DNA from: Pirellulaceae bacterium
GTDB taxonomy: Bacteria; Planctomycetota; Planctomycetia; Pirellulales; Pirellulaceae
Direction: 5' to 3'
NCBI GenBank assembly: GCA_029243025.1
Contig: JAQWSU010000056.1
Location: 1 to 64,000, forward strand
Length of the DNA: 64,000 nt
Positions 9,381 to 18,894 of this stretch are shown piece by piece; within the stretch, counting starts at the first letter, position 1; every line of letters starts with the position of its first letter. The position numbers were made by a program, and so were the translations under genes. The notes beneath the pieces are model-generated. The model did no database searches and was not told the DNA's origin. It worked only from the letters and a program-made list of their open reading frames with translations.

Positions 9381-10157
9381 ATGCATGGAACATTCATTCA
9401 GGACGATCACGGAAACATTTCAAACCGAATCCAACAGGTCAGCCACCAATTGACAAGTTGCAAGACCATTCCTGAGATCAAGCAAATCCGAGATACGGCA
9501 GAACAACTGCGAGTTGATGCGCAACAACGCGACTTGGGTCTTAAGCTTCAAAACCGTGCCACGGAGCTCAAGATTCAGGCTGAGCGAAAATTGGGCAAAT
9601 CTCTTGCTGAGATGAAACTGCGTGGCGGTGATCGGAAAACGGGGCGCGAGACCATCCGCCTGAAAGATCTCGGCATTGATAAGAATCAATCGGCCCGTTG
9701 GCAGCAATCGGCATCGGTTCCCGAGTCGAAATTTCGTGCTTACGTGCAACAAACACAGACCGCGGGCAAGGAACTCTCCTCCGCGGGAATGTTGCGACTG
9801 GCAAAACAATGCCGAATCGAGCAGTCATCCATGGCCTGCGAGTCGAACAGCCGAAACAATCTCTCTGCTTCCTCGAGTTCACCGCCGATCTCCATGCCAC
9901 TCCGCCCGCCACAGCATCTGCCTTCGCGCGATTTTTCTGACCTGATTGATGAAGGAAAAAATCACGTCAATACTCTGACCGGTTTACTCGAACAACTCTG
10001 CGAACGGGCAGGTTTTGCCGCCGACACGGGTGAAAGTCGCGCCTGTCGGCGTTACCTGCAAGAGATCAGTCTACATTTCGATTATTTAATGGTGGAAATG
10101 CAGCAACTCGCCAAGGAACGTCGTTTTTTGACCTCCGGAATCCCGTCCAATTTTTGA
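9381..10157 (+). CDS. Hypothetical protein of a phage/ICE-associated family
   Basis: The N-terminal 170 residues contain IPEIKQIRDTAEQLRV, LKLQNRATELKIQAERKLG, LAEMKLRGGDRKTG and LKDLGIDKNQSARWQQ. I recognise this pattern from small proteins of prophages and integrative elements, often near adenine methyltransferases, where it looks like an alpha-helical domain followed by a helix-turn-helix. The C-terminal part (about 175-258) is a separate helical region. No other phage gene flanks it here, so it may be an isolated remnant or a domesticated gene. The biochemical function is not known to me. The frame starts with MHGTFIQDDHG at 9381, and codon use looks like that of its neighbours. Confidence 0.65.
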   Translation: MHGTFIQDDHGNISNRIQQVSHQLTSCKTIPEIKQIRDTAEQLRVDAQQRDLGLKLQNRATELKIQAERKLGKSLAEMKLRGGDRKTGRETIRLKDLGIDKNQSARWQQSASVPESKFRAYVQQTQTAGKELSSAGMLRLAKQCRIEQSSMACESNSRNNLSASSSSPPISMPLRPPQHLPSRDFSDLIDEGKNHVNTLTGLLEQLCERAGFAADTGESRACRRYLQEISLHFDYLMVEMQQLAKERRFLTSGIPSNF

Positions 10158-10237
10158 ACGAAGCTTTGAATCCCACTGTAACTCATCCGTCCCTTTCCTA
10201 GCACCTTCTTCTCCTTTGAATCCGAAAGGCGCTCCAC

Positions 10238-10735
10238 ATGATTATCGTGCTTACTTTGGCCACCGTGACACTCGCAAGTCTAACCAGCCTTCACCAACGA
10301 CTCATCTGCCTACCATTCTCTCCGTGCAACCCCGCACAAATGGAACTGAAAGTGGGTTCGGTCCAGGGAAGTTGCTGTCAACCTGGTCGCCGTTGGGGCT
10401 GTGAACCTCGTAATTTTGAACAATCGGGCTGCGCTCCAATTCTTGGGCCCGCGATTCGATGTACGAGTCGTGACTGGACAGTTGTTCGTTGCTCGTCGGC
10501 AACCTGCACCAAAACAAATCCTGAACACACTTGTGAAGTCGACATTCGTCGGGTGGCCCAAAATCGCTGTCGCCCCACAGGTAATCGCACCACCGTGGGT
10601 TGCCCGGACGAACAATGGCAATGCGAAATTCTTAAAAGGGACTACACGGAAAGTAACAGTCCCACCGTAGATGTTCTGGTTTGCGATTTAGAACTTTCAA
10701 CTCCGTGCGGCGTCAAATACAGCCATTGTGACTAG
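10238..10735 (+). CDS. Cysteine-rich putative secreted protein
   Basis: The 165-residue product starts with a hydrophobic stretch (MIIVLTLATVTLASLTS), consistent with a signal peptide. The rest carries 16 cysteines spread over the whole chain, an even number that suggests a disulfide-bonded extracellular or periplasmic protein. A GAAAGG-like ribosome-binding site lies about 10 bases before the ATG. The gene ends only 12 bases before the LolA-like gene, which overlaps the C39-like peptidase gene, so the three probably form one operon. I recognise no family. It could be a substrate of the adjacent cysteine peptidase, but nothing in the sequence proves this. Confidence 0.6.
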   Translation: MIIVLTLATVTLASLTSLHQRLICLPFSPCNPAQMELKVGSVQGSCCQPGRRWGCEPRNFEQSGCAPILGPAIRCTSRDWTVVRCSSATCTKTNPEHTCEVDIRRVAQNRCRPTGNRTTVGCPDEQWQCEILKRDYTESNSPTVDVLVCDLELSTPCGVKYSHCD

Positions 10736-10747
10736 GAGATAACACAC

Positions 10748-11794
10748 GTGCGCCACCGTAGCCTTCAATTCGTCTTGCTCGGCGCAGCCTCGGCTGTGTG
10801 CCAGTCTGCGTCTTCCGCAACGATCAGCTCGGACAGCACGATCGACGCCCTAATAGCCCGTGCGCGGTCGATTTACAGCGTTCGTGTTGACTTCACTCTC
10901 ACCACGAAAAGCCAGAATGAGGAAACGCAAAACCAATATCGTTTTTCTCAGGCTGGAAACGACTGGGCTCTGCGATATCCAAACAGCCCAGCCATTTTGA
11001 TGAATACCCGTGATGCGACGTTTCGATTCTATGAAACGACCACCCCGTCCGGGAAAATATATCGGGCGTTACACCTCACGCCAGCACAATCGCTCGGCGC
11101 TGCAATCGGGAGCAACTACGCTTGCGCAGCTGCTCGGGTAGGAACATTCTGGTACGACAAACAGTTAGACTTTATCGATCAGAATCGTCACCAAGCCGTA
11201 ATCTTGACGGACCAACGTATCCTTGGTATTCCGACAACGATGCTCGAGTGGCCGGTTCAGTACTCGCAACTCGGCTCTGCATTTGTGATCGTGCCCGGGC
11301 AAGTCGACAAGTCCTTCGCTGGATTCCTACGGATCTTTACGGCCCCCGCGTTCGGGTATGCGATTCCTAGAATGGACTACGTATCCGCTGAAGGAAAGTT
11401 GCTACGACGTTATGAGGCAAACGACTTCGTCGAAATAGGCGATAGTCTATTTTTCCCCCAAGTCGCTCGATGCATTAGCTTTCATCCGCACCACCGCACG
11501 TCGACAACCTTCTCCATCGAGCAGATTGACTTCGTCAACACCGATCTCCCAAAAGACGAATTCGATCTCCAGGTTCCAGGCAATGCCAGAGTGCGCGACT
11601 CGCGTCCTGGCTCAGCGCATTCAGTTTTTCACCTCGAAGAACAGAGCGACCTTGAAGGCATACACAAGCTCATTCAACAGGATCCAAATCAAACATCCGC
11701 TCTGTCGTTTCGATTTCTTGTCTTTGCCATCAACCTTTTGCTGGTCACTTTCCTTATTTTCCTCTGGACCCGACAACAATGCGACTCATCCTGA
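10748..11794 (+). CDS. LolA-like outer-membrane lipoprotein carrier domain protein with C-terminal membrane helix
   Basis: The protein has a signal peptide (QFVLLGAASAVCQSASSA). A region follows that resembles the LolA/LolB-like fold: an early helix (IDALIARARSIYSVRVDFTL), then alternating beta strands such as QYRFSQAGNDWALRYPNSP and LRRYEANDFVEIGDSLFFP. A strong hydrophobic helix near the end (FLVFAINLLLVTFLIFLW) should anchor it in a membrane. LolA-fold proteins bind acyl chains of lipoproteins or other lipids. A canonical LolA is soluble, so this is a variant. The stop codon overlaps the next start by 16 bases, which indicates co-translation with the peptidase-like gene. The family assignment is moderate because it rests on fold-like pattern only. 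Confidence 0.6.
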   Translation: MRHRSLQFVLLGAASAVCQSASSATISSDSTIDALIARARSIYSVRVDFTLTTKSQNEETQNQYRFSQAGNDWALRYPNSPAILMNTRDATFRFYETTTPSGKIYRALHLTPAQSLGAAIGSNYACAAARVGTFWYDKQLDFIDQNRHQAVILTDQRILGIPTTMLEWPVQYSQLGSAFVIVPGQVDKSFAGFLRIFTAPAFGYAIPRMDYVSAEGKLLRRYEANDFVEIGDSLFFPQVARCISFHPHHRTSTTFSIEQIDFVNTDLPKDEFDLQVPGNARVRDSRPGSAHSVFHLEEQSDLEGIHKLIQQDPNQTSALSFRFLVFAINLLLVTFLIFLWTRQQCDSS

Positions 11795-12414
11795 TCCCTT
11801 GGCTCCCAGTTGCAATGCTCCTTCTGTCAACCGCTCATGCGCACGGACATGCAGATCCGCGTTGCCACTCGCTCGAAGAGGTTTTTAAGAAAATCGCTGC
11901 CCACCAACACCTTCGTCAGATGTGTGGCCCTCTTTCAACGATTCGCATCGGCGTCTTGCGAGGGATAGCGATCGATCCGACCGCAGTGTTTGATTACGAT
12001 CCTAGCTCCGGATCGGCAGGGGTCTCTGTGCGGGAAATCATCGATCTTTGTCGAGTCCACGGTCTCAATGGCTGGGCAATTAATTCAGAAGTCCAGACCG
12101 TCAAGAAGCTACCGTTACCCTGTATTCTTTTAGTCAACAACAACCGACACTGTGTCGTTTTGGAATCCGTCGATCAAGCAGGTGCAACCGCTCTCGTCTG
12201 GGATCCATCGGTATTGAAAACCCAACAAGTCAGCCTCAAAAGTCTCAACCAGGTTTGGTCTCAAAAGGCCATCATTTTTGGCGTTCCTCCGGGACTCGAT
12301 CGAATCCTTGATGGGATTAATTTAGTCATTGCGGCAATCTCTCTCGGCCTATTTGCGGCCCGTTTTCGGCATCGTCGAAATCAGCTGCCCCCTACCAAAT
12401 CATCAACGGATTGA
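11779..12414 (+). CDS. C39-like papain-fold cysteine peptidase with C-terminal membrane segment
   Basis: The protein has a signal peptide ending at about residue 21 (STAHA). A C39-type domain follows, with RQMCGPLS (Cys49, the expected nucleophile, preceded by Gln47), LVNNNRHCVVLESV (His124) and VWDPS (Asp142), which together give the Cys-His-Asp triad in the right order. The double-glycine and bacteriocin-leader peptidases of ABC exporters belong to this family, but here there is no ATPase domain. Instead a hydrophobic helix (LVIAAISLGLFAA) and a basic tail anchor the protein. It overlaps the LolA-like gene and lies behind the Cys-rich gene, suggesting a membrane-surface processing role in that operon. 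Confidence 0.65.
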   Translation: MRLILIPWLPVAMLLLSTAHAHGHADPRCHSLEEVFKKIAAHQHLRQMCGPLSTIRIGVLRGIAIDPTAVFDYDPSSGSAGVSVREIIDLCRVHGLNGWAINSEVQTVKKLPLPCILLVNNNRHCVVLESVDQAGATALVWDPSVLKTQQVSLKSLNQVWSQKAIIFGVPPGLDRILDGINLVIAAISLGLFAARFRHRRNQLPPTKSSTD

Positions 12415-12458
12415 TCAGCAATCCATCCTTGCCAAACATCAGGTTCGCACCGTCACAA

Positions 12459-13697
12459 TTACAAATCATCTTTTCGTGTCGCCTCCCGACAACCCAATCC
12501 AATCCACTCGATCTTTCCTTGGGAAAGGCACACTTCGTCGCCCACTGGTTGGCAAGCAACGGATTGCTGTGAACGGCTCCGAAAACAGGCCGCTGCCTCA
12601 GAAGAACGCTGCCTCAGAAGGCATTCCGAACAACCGGCCCCATTCACTCGCAGATTTAGAATCCAAATAAGATCGCAACGAAACGACTGTTCGTCGTTGT
12701 CAGAGGCTAACCAATAGACATCCAAAAAGTCTTTTTCAAACCCCCGATAGGTACCCCACATACCGTAAAATTGCTGATCTTGACTGGGCGTGTCCAACTT
12801 ACTGATGAATCTTCGTAGCGGACGAGTCCAAAACCCGTCGACATGCCAGTTGTCGCTCTGCCACATCAGCTTTCCGCCCTCGAAAGTACGACGTGTGTTG
12901 GCCCAAACAAGCGGAGACACAATTCTCTGAGCGCCATATAACAGCTCTTAACGACCCAACCGCCCCCTGGCCAAGCCGGAATCAATATTCACAAGTAAGG
13001 CATCGACGAAAAAGGTTTGGATGTCGGAACGGCTCTCTTCAATGGGACGCGGATTGTATTTCCCAAATTCACTGACGGCGTCTAGATATTCAACGTAAAA
13101 ACGGATACCGCTCGTCAACTTCACGTTGGTAAAGAGACGCAGGGGTTGCAACAAAAAACTCTCATCGCTGCCCGTCAAGCCGAGCCCTCGAAAGTTCTGC
13201 TCCAACATTTGCCAAGCCCGATATTGCCCGCCAATGTCTAACATGGCGCAATCACCGAGGCATCGTTGCTTGAAACGGTCGCCAGGCCACCACACGTGAT
13301 AACAGGAATCGCAGATGTAGCTAAAATTATTGTTATAGAAAAGTGGCTTATACACGCTCGCAACGGCCCTCTGAATCGCAGCTCGTTCTTTTTCACTGCA
13401 ACAACATTTCTCAATCGAACACGCACATGGCGCCACCGCCCATGAATTCTTGGTGACGGATCCTGGAGTAGAATTTGGCTTCGCAGAAAGCTCTCCGCCC
13501 GTTTCATGCAAAGGGGGCTGCTTCCACATAGAAGTTGGCAAGCCGTTTGCAACCTGACCTGTCACGCTGGAGGGTACCAACAAAAAAGGAAAGAACAGCC
13601 AGTTGCAACTGCCCTCACCGAAAGCGTTGAGATGACATGTTCTTGCCTCTCGAATTTCCGTAGAAAACGGTGTGTGAAATGTCAAAATATTGGTCAC
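12459..13697 (-). pseudogene. Alginate-export-family outer membrane protein, interrupted
   Basis: The N-terminal part (FYNNNFSYICDSCYHVWWPG, CLGDCAMLDIGGQYR, RFYVEYLDAVSEF, PRPIEESRSD) and the following part (LVWANTRRTFEGGKLMW, VDGFWTRP, QFYGMWGTYRG) match successive blocks of planctomycete alginate-export porins. Both lie in the same frame, separated by a TAA at 12948-12950 in the block GRLGR-stop-ELLYGAQRIVSP, where the family has Gln (CAA). After DVYWLASDNDEQSF the sequence no longer resembles the family and stops early at 12459, so the barrel's C-terminal half is missing. A 13-base direct repeat near 12597-12625 marks the divergent end. A nonsense codon plus truncation make a functional porin unlikely. 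Confidence 0.75.
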
Positions 13698-14185
13698 TCA
13701 ACCAAACCCACATTGGTCAGACACAATCGTGAACATAAGAGTGTCGGCTTATGCGATCCTTGAAATAAAGGGAAATGCCATCGCCTTGTGGCAAAGACTA
13801 TTCAACCTTGGCTGTTGTCTGGCTCTATGCGATTACAATTCAGTTCTGGGCAATCGGCGCACCGAGTCTGTATCTCCGAACTCAGCTATTGTGCAAGATT
13901 TCAGCAAAGGGCTTGGCCGTCGCTCGCCAACAATTCAGTACAAACATTCACACCAGAGGGAAGCAGTCTCAGTCTTCTGAGCTCCTGAATTTCCTTCTTC
14001 CCCACACCACATCAAGAACGACTACCGGCCATACATGCCAGTTAGTCAGGCGACACCCTACATCTTATTAGTCGCGCCATGTCCGATTTCTCGTCTGAAT
14101 TTCGACTGATGAATTGCACAGTTCAATAACTGGCGTGTTGACACAAAGGCATACTGTATGTGCAACTCAGTAAGGAACAAGAATC
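13698..14185. other. Intergenic region upstream of DUF1573 gene
   Basis: These 488 bases lie between divergent genes. The short frames read as non-protein. A TTGACA at about 14138-14143 could be a -35 box for the downstream gene, but no good -10 box sits at standard spacing. AAGGAA at about 14172-14177 is the ribosome-binding site for the GTG at 14186. Confidence 0.35.
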
Positions 14186-15307
14186 GTGAGTCCAGCCACC
14201 CAGCAACTCTTCATTCGCATCAACCGATTGGGCATTTCATTCAAATCGCCAGATACGCCAACGGAAAAACGTTGGTTATCGTGCGTCGTTCTTTTTTTGA
14301 TAGTTTTTTGGGGATGTGACGGAGAACCGAACCCGGTTGTCCAGCAACAGGATGATTCACTACCAAACAATCGCGTGACAATCCACGATGCGGGCGATGT
14401 GATGGCGGGCGAATCGATTACCCATCGTTTTCTGTTTCGAAATCCGTTGTCCAGCCCCATTAAGATTGATGCCGAATCGGATATTCAAGAAAGCTGTGGT
14501 TGTTTAAAGGTTCAATTGATTCGACAGGTTCTAGCAGTAGGTGAAGAGACTCCGATATTAGTTGAAGTGGGGACCGACACGAAGCGAGGCAGAATTTCTG
14601 AGACAGTATTAACAAGTTGGAAGTCCCATGACTCCGAAGCGTTGGACCACAGATTTTCCATCCGAGCGAACATTCACTCTGCTCTTATTTGCACGCCAGC
14701 TGAGCTTACCTTCAATCGTGAAGAGGTCGCTCATGGCGTGAGCAAACAAGTGATCTGCAGATCGGATTTAGCGTTAGATTGGAATTCTTTACGGATCAGT
14801 AACAACTCCACAGGAATTGAGCTCAGAGATTCAGAGGTGACAGAAACCGGTTACCGTTTCACGATCCGATGTCCGGCGATGGATTCTGGTCAAGCACAAA
14901 GTGGCGAGCTTCATCTTGCAGTAAATCCAGCGCGTAAATCGGGTTCGGACCCAACCAGCTATACCAATCGGGTCCCTGTCTTCTGGCTATCCCCCCACAA
15001 GCTTCAGGTGTCACCGCCACTCATCACGCTCCAGCCTCACGCCGCAGAATGGCGTGCTTGGTGCATCATAACGGGTAGCGTGATCAAAGCGGGCGTGACC
15101 ATTGAAGCAGTTGAGTTCGAAGGCTGCAAGTTAGATTTTCAGGCCCAAAAAATCGGACAGGCGGCAACACGCATTGACTTTCGTCTTCCGCGACATCCGC
15201 CCCACCTCACGGCAGAGGAACTTACGCTGCGACTTTCCGATGGGAATTCAAAAATCGTCAAGGTAACCTGCCCTCCAGTTCCCGCAAGTCAGGGTCGGTC
15301 AGGATGA
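14186..15307 (+). CDS. DUF1573 domain lipoprotein
   Basis: The start is a GTG with AAGGAA 8 bases upstream. Residues about 29-43 (LSCVVLFLIVFWGC) are a hydrophobic segment ending in a cysteine, consistent with a lipoprotein signal. The domain at about 63-130 contains VTIHDAGDVMAGESITHRF, then SCGCLKVQL and VGEETPILVEVGTDTKRG, which is the DUF1573 pattern including its SCGC motif. The remainder is beta-rich and probably immunoglobulin-like. DUF1573 proteins are exported and of unknown function. The gene is followed 49 bases later by the GT39-like gene. A role in envelope assembly is plausible but not shown. Confidence 0.8.
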   Translation: MSPATQQLFIRINRLGISFKSPDTPTEKRWLSCVVLFLIVFWGCDGEPNPVVQQQDDSLPNNRVTIHDAGDVMAGESITHRFLFRNPLSSPIKIDAESDIQESCGCLKVQLIRQVLAVGEETPILVEVGTDTKRGRISETVLTSWKSHDSEALDHRFSIRANIHSALICTPAELTFNREEVAHGVSKQVICRSDLALDWNSLRISNNSTGIELRDSEVTETGYRFTIRCPAMDSGQAQSGELHLAVNPARKSGSDPTSYTNRVPVFWLSPHKLQVSPPLITLQPHAAEWRAWCIITGSVIKAGVTIEAVEFEGCKLDFQAQKIGQAATRIDFRLPRHPPHLTAEELTLRLSDGNSKIVKVTCPPVPASQGRSG

Positions 15308-15356
15308 TACCCATCTCGTTGCATGTCGGGAACGAATTCTGAAAATCCTTTTCTCT

Positions 15357-17321
15357 TTGCCAATTTCTTACAGCCTCAAGTTCTCTTCTCATCGTGACCA
15401 TGTGGAACTCACCATCGTGCTGGGTAACCCAAGAGTTTTTCTTGCCCAAGACCAAACGACGCCAATCGCCACGCGAACAAATCGTGACGCTGTCCCTGCT
15501 TGCCAGTCACGACGATCCGAAGGCGCGTCTCGACGGATTCTTGCTACCAGCTCCCCCGTGCGACAGAACTTCAACTTGCGTCGTTTTCAAATCCGAGTGC
15601 CCTATCTTTGCCTGATGATTTTGATCGGCCAGTCCGCCATCCTCAGCTCTAACGCATGGCAAGCGAGTCCGAACTGCGATGAACTGGCCCACCTCGCCTC
15701 AGGACTCTATCACTGGCAAACCGGAAAGTTCCATGCCTATAAAGTTAATCCGCCCCTGATCCGCCTCTGGTGTTCGATTCCGTTAGCTCTATCCCGTCCG
15801 AGTATTCCCTGGCACTCTCCTGCCACTACCAAGAGTAAGCGTCCCGAATGGCAGCTTGCACGGCTCTTGTTGCAATACAGAAACCCTCAACAAATACGAT
15901 TTGACCTGTTGGTTGCCCGATTGATGTGCATTCCGTTGGTCTGCCTGGGAAGTGTAACGTGTTATCTGTGGTCAAGACACAACTATGGTGTGTCGTCCGG
16001 GCTGGCAGCCATGTTACTGTGGTCTTTTTCTCCCAATATCTGTTCCTGGGGAGCTACCCTTTGTCCCGATGTCCCAGCGGCTGCGATCGGCGTGCTCGCG
16101 TGTTTCAACATTTCCGCATGGTTTAACCGACCAACCGTGTTGAACGCAACAATTGTTGGCATATTGCTGGGATTCGCGTTTCTTGCAAAAACAACTTGGA
16201 TCATACTCTTCGGACTCCTACCGATCATGGTGGTAGGCCATCTATGTCTTATGCAGACCGGTCGCAATCATGCCAGTCGAATGTTAATCCAAAGCGTGTA
16301 TGCATCTTTGACAGGCCTCCTCGTACTTAACGCGGGATATGGTTTTCAAGACACATTTTCTTTCTTGAACGAGTTCGATTTTCACTCGGAGATATTCCGA
16401 AGCTACGTCAATTCGATCAAATCATTTCACAAAACATCTTTGACCTCTCTGCCGATCCCTTTACCTCAAGCTTTTGTTGAGGGGATTGACCTCCAACAAT
16501 TCGAATTTGAGCGAGGCAAACGATCTTTTCTCTGCGGCCAATGGAAGGATGGCGGATGGTGGTATTACTATGCCTTTGCCGCTCTGGTAAAGATGCCCAT
16601 TGGCTTTTGGATTCTTACGATCGTGTCAGCTTGGTACCCTGCTCCGGCTCGCTTGATAAAAACACCACATCTCACGGTGCCCTCAACTCGTTCGAGTTTG
16701 TTAGCCATGTTGTTACCTTTCGCTGCTATGGCCGTGCTAATCAGCTCGCAAACAGGTTTCTCTCGACACTTACGTTACGCTTTCCCATGCTTTCCATTTT
16801 GTTATATCTGGGTCAGTCAAACGGCAGTTTGGACGAAAACAAATACACGTTTGAGATACATTGTATCTTTTGCCCTTATAAGTTTCGTAATCGGCAGTCT
16901 GCTGTGCTGGCCCTTTCAGCATTCCTATTTCAATCTTTTGGCTGGGGGACCTTTAGGCGGCCATCGCTTCCTACTCGATGCCAATATCGATTGGGGAGAA
17001 GATGTTCTTCACGCGGAACGGTGGGCAAAGGACCACCCCACTTGTCGCCCACTTTATCGAGCTTTCGTCAGTGATGAATTCGCGGCGCACCGCCAATTCC
17101 ATTGGAACCGTGCGACTCAGCTTCGAACGGGCTGGTATTTGGTCAGCATCCATCGATTACTGGATCCCACGGACTCCTTTTCCTGTTTCCAAAGCCTTCG
17201 TCCCATCGATAGGATTGGATTCTCGACCTTGGTTTACAAGATCCAATCGAAAGAGGCGTCTTTGACAGCCCATACCGAGCAAGAATTTCAACGATCATTA
17301 GTCGCGGCAGCTAGTCGCTAG
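15357..17321 (+). CDS. GT39/PMT-like membrane glycosyltransferase
   Basis: The protein has a hydrophobic helix (YLCLMILIGQSAIL), then ASPNCDELAHLASGLYHWQTG, then VNPPLIRL. This resembles the first periplasmic loop of GT-C enzymes (ArnT/PMT), where an acidic residue is catalytic. Many further helices follow (for example LWSFSPNICSWGATLCPD and GILLGFAFLAKTTW). Such enzymes transfer sugars from polyprenyl-phosphate donors at the outer face of the inner membrane. The open frame starts at a TTG at 15357, but its first 65-80 residues have no protein character. A GTG at 15558 or the ATG at 15615 is a more likely start. The 3' end (LVYKIQ) is normal. The acceptor is unknown. Confidence 0.8.
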   Translation: MPISYSLKFSSHRDHVELTIVLGNPRVFLAQDQTTPIATRTNRDAVPACQSRRSEGASRRILATSSPVRQNFNLRRFQIRVPYLCLMILIGQSAILSSNAWQASPNCDELAHLASGLYHWQTGKFHAYKVNPPLIRLWCSIPLALSRPSIPWHSPATTKSKRPEWQLARLLLQYRNPQQIRFDLLVARLMCIPLVCLGSVTCYLWSRHNYGVSSGLAAMLLWSFSPNICSWGATLCPDVPAAAIGVLACFNISAWFNRPTVLNATIVGILLGFAFLAKTTWIILFGLLPIMVVGHLCLMQTGRNHASRMLIQSVYASLTGLLVLNAGYGFQDTFSFLNEFDFHSEIFRSYVNSIKSFHKTSLTSLPIPLPQAFVEGIDLQQFEFERGKRSFLCGQWKDGGWWYYYAFAALVKMPIGFWILTIVSAWYPAPARLIKTPHLTVPSTRSSLLAMLLPFAAMAVLISSQTGFSRHLRYAFPCFPFCYIWVSQTAVWTKTNTRLRYIVSFALISFVIGSLLCWPFQHSYFNLLAGGPLGGHRFLLDANIDWGEDVLHAERWAKDHPTCRPLYRAFVSDEFAAHRQFHWNRATQLRTGWYLVSIHRLLDPTDSFSCFQSLRPIDRIGFSTLVYKIQSKEASLTAHTEQEFQRSLVAAASR

Positions 17322-17372
17322 GATTACAATACAACAAGTTAAAAAGAAACTTCTCGCCAGGATCGTAACGAC

Positions 17373-18578
17373 ATGTCTCGTCTCGCAATGACCTTGATAG
17401 TTGTCTTGACTTCGCAAGTATCTTACGCCGAATCATGGACACTTAATTTATCAGCTGGTAAGTACGATCGTCACGATACGCCAGTCTCCGTCAGGCTACC
17501 GGACTTTGCTCCCAACCTTTCGACATTTCAGCTAATCGACGCCGAAACCAACCAGACGATTCCTGTACAAATCTCAACAAGGGCTCCTGTCGCCACTTGG
17601 ATCCTAAAACGCCCCTTGAAGGCAAACCATCAGCGAGAATATGTACTCCGTGCGTCCGTTACTGCTCCCAACAAGAATCAAACCACCGCCGTCCAATGTT
17701 CGCAGAAAGATGGTCATCTGCAAATTTCGGTCGGCAATCGCACGGTACTCCAATACAACATGGCGGTCAATCAAGCACCGGATGGGCTCGAAGAGATTCA
17801 ATCACGCAACGCATACATCCACCCGGTATACACTCCCAATGGAAAAACAATCACAGACGATTTTGCGCCGGACCATCCGCATCAGAGAGGCATTTTTTTT
17901 GCTTGGACCAAAAGTCTATTCAATGGCAAGGACATCAATTTCTGGGAACTACAACAGGGTGTTGGTCGAATCGAATTTGAACGATTGGATTCGACCATTG
18001 ATGGCTCTGTGTATGGCGAAGCAACCATTAAGCAACGTTTTCTTGATGTTCGTCAACCGGAACAACCGATCGAGATTCTCAGCGAAACATGGACGATCCG
18101 AGTTTTCAATATTTCGGACGGATTCCTGTTCGACTTGCAATCGGACCAGGTTTGCACCGCGACCACTCCCTTGGTAATTGGCCCCTATCATTACGGCGGA
18201 TTAGGGGTACGCGGTCGGCGGGAATGGCTGGCTCCTAACCCCGACTTTGAAATGATCACGAGCAATGGTTTTGATCGAATCCGTGGAAACCATACGCGTC
18301 CCCAATGGGTGGATTTTGGCGATTCATCAGCGGGTATGACATCGCTTGACCATCCTGACAACTTTCGTTTTCCTCAGCCCGTGCGACTGCATCCCAAAAA
18401 ACCCTACTTCTGTTTCGCCCCCTTGGTGGTCGGCCAGTTCGAAATCGGTCCTCAACAAAGGTTTCGCTCAAAATATCGATTCCATGTTTACGATGGGGCA
18501 AAGGTAACAGCAAGAAACGAACGAATTTGGGCAGATTATGCGACCCCACCTGATCTGAGCGTCACGGTGCAACCTTAA
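17373..18578 (+). CDS. DUF6807 (PmoA-like) family secreted protein
   Basis: The first 19 residues are a typical signal peptide (ending VSYA-ES). The body contains LQYNMAVNQAPDGLE, RNAYIHPVYTPNGKTITDDF, DHPHQRGIFFAWT and GPYHYGGLGVRGRREW, the conserved core of the DUF6807 family of planctomycete and Bacteroidota secreted proteins, often named PmoA-like although unrelated to methane monooxygenase activity. The DHPHQRG histidines could bind a ligand or metal. The family has no firm biochemical role. Its members commonly sit in carbohydrate-degrading loci, which fits the glycoside hydrolase nearby. Length (401 residues) is normal. The gene begins 51 bases after the GT39-like gene. Confidence 0.85.
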   Translation: MSRLAMTLIVVLTSQVSYAESWTLNLSAGKYDRHDTPVSVRLPDFAPNLSTFQLIDAETNQTIPVQISTRAPVATWILKRPLKANHQREYVLRASVTAPNKNQTTAVQCSQKDGHLQISVGNRTVLQYNMAVNQAPDGLEEIQSRNAYIHPVYTPNGKTITDDFAPDHPHQRGIFFAWTKSLFNGKDINFWELQQGVGRIEFERLDSTIDGSVYGEATIKQRFLDVRQPEQPIEILSETWTIRVFNISDGFLFDLQSDQVCTATTPLVIGPYHYGGLGVRGRREWLAPNPDFEMITSNGFDRIRGNHTRPQWVDFGDSSAGMTSLDHPDNFRFPQPVRLHPKKPYFCFAPLVVGQFEIGPQQRFRSKYRFHVYDGAKVTARNERIWADYATPPDLSVTVQP

Positions 18579-18894
18579 GCGGCTGCCTTCTCAAACCGAC
18601 ACCTGACGACCGCCGCGACATGCCAAACTGCGCGGACGGCGTTTGGGCAAACAGTCTACTCGCAATCATCCGGCCAAGACGTTACGCTTGTGCTCGAGAG
18701 CGTCAGTAATCTTGGCAACACCTGCCATGCTGGAGTTCCCCGTTGGCGTTTTAAAGCAGTTCATCATCGTTTGATACGACACAACCAAGTTGCTCACGAT
18801 GAGAATGCATTTCACAAGATCGCTGCACCTATCCAACTTGTTAACCACAATCAGCGAAACCCAATCGAACCTCTGAAGTTAGGAGAACGGATCA
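18579..18894. other. Intergenic region
   Basis: These 316 bases hold no supportable gene. An AGGAG at about 18881-18885 is the ribosome-binding site for the NIPSNAP gene. Confidence 0.5.
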
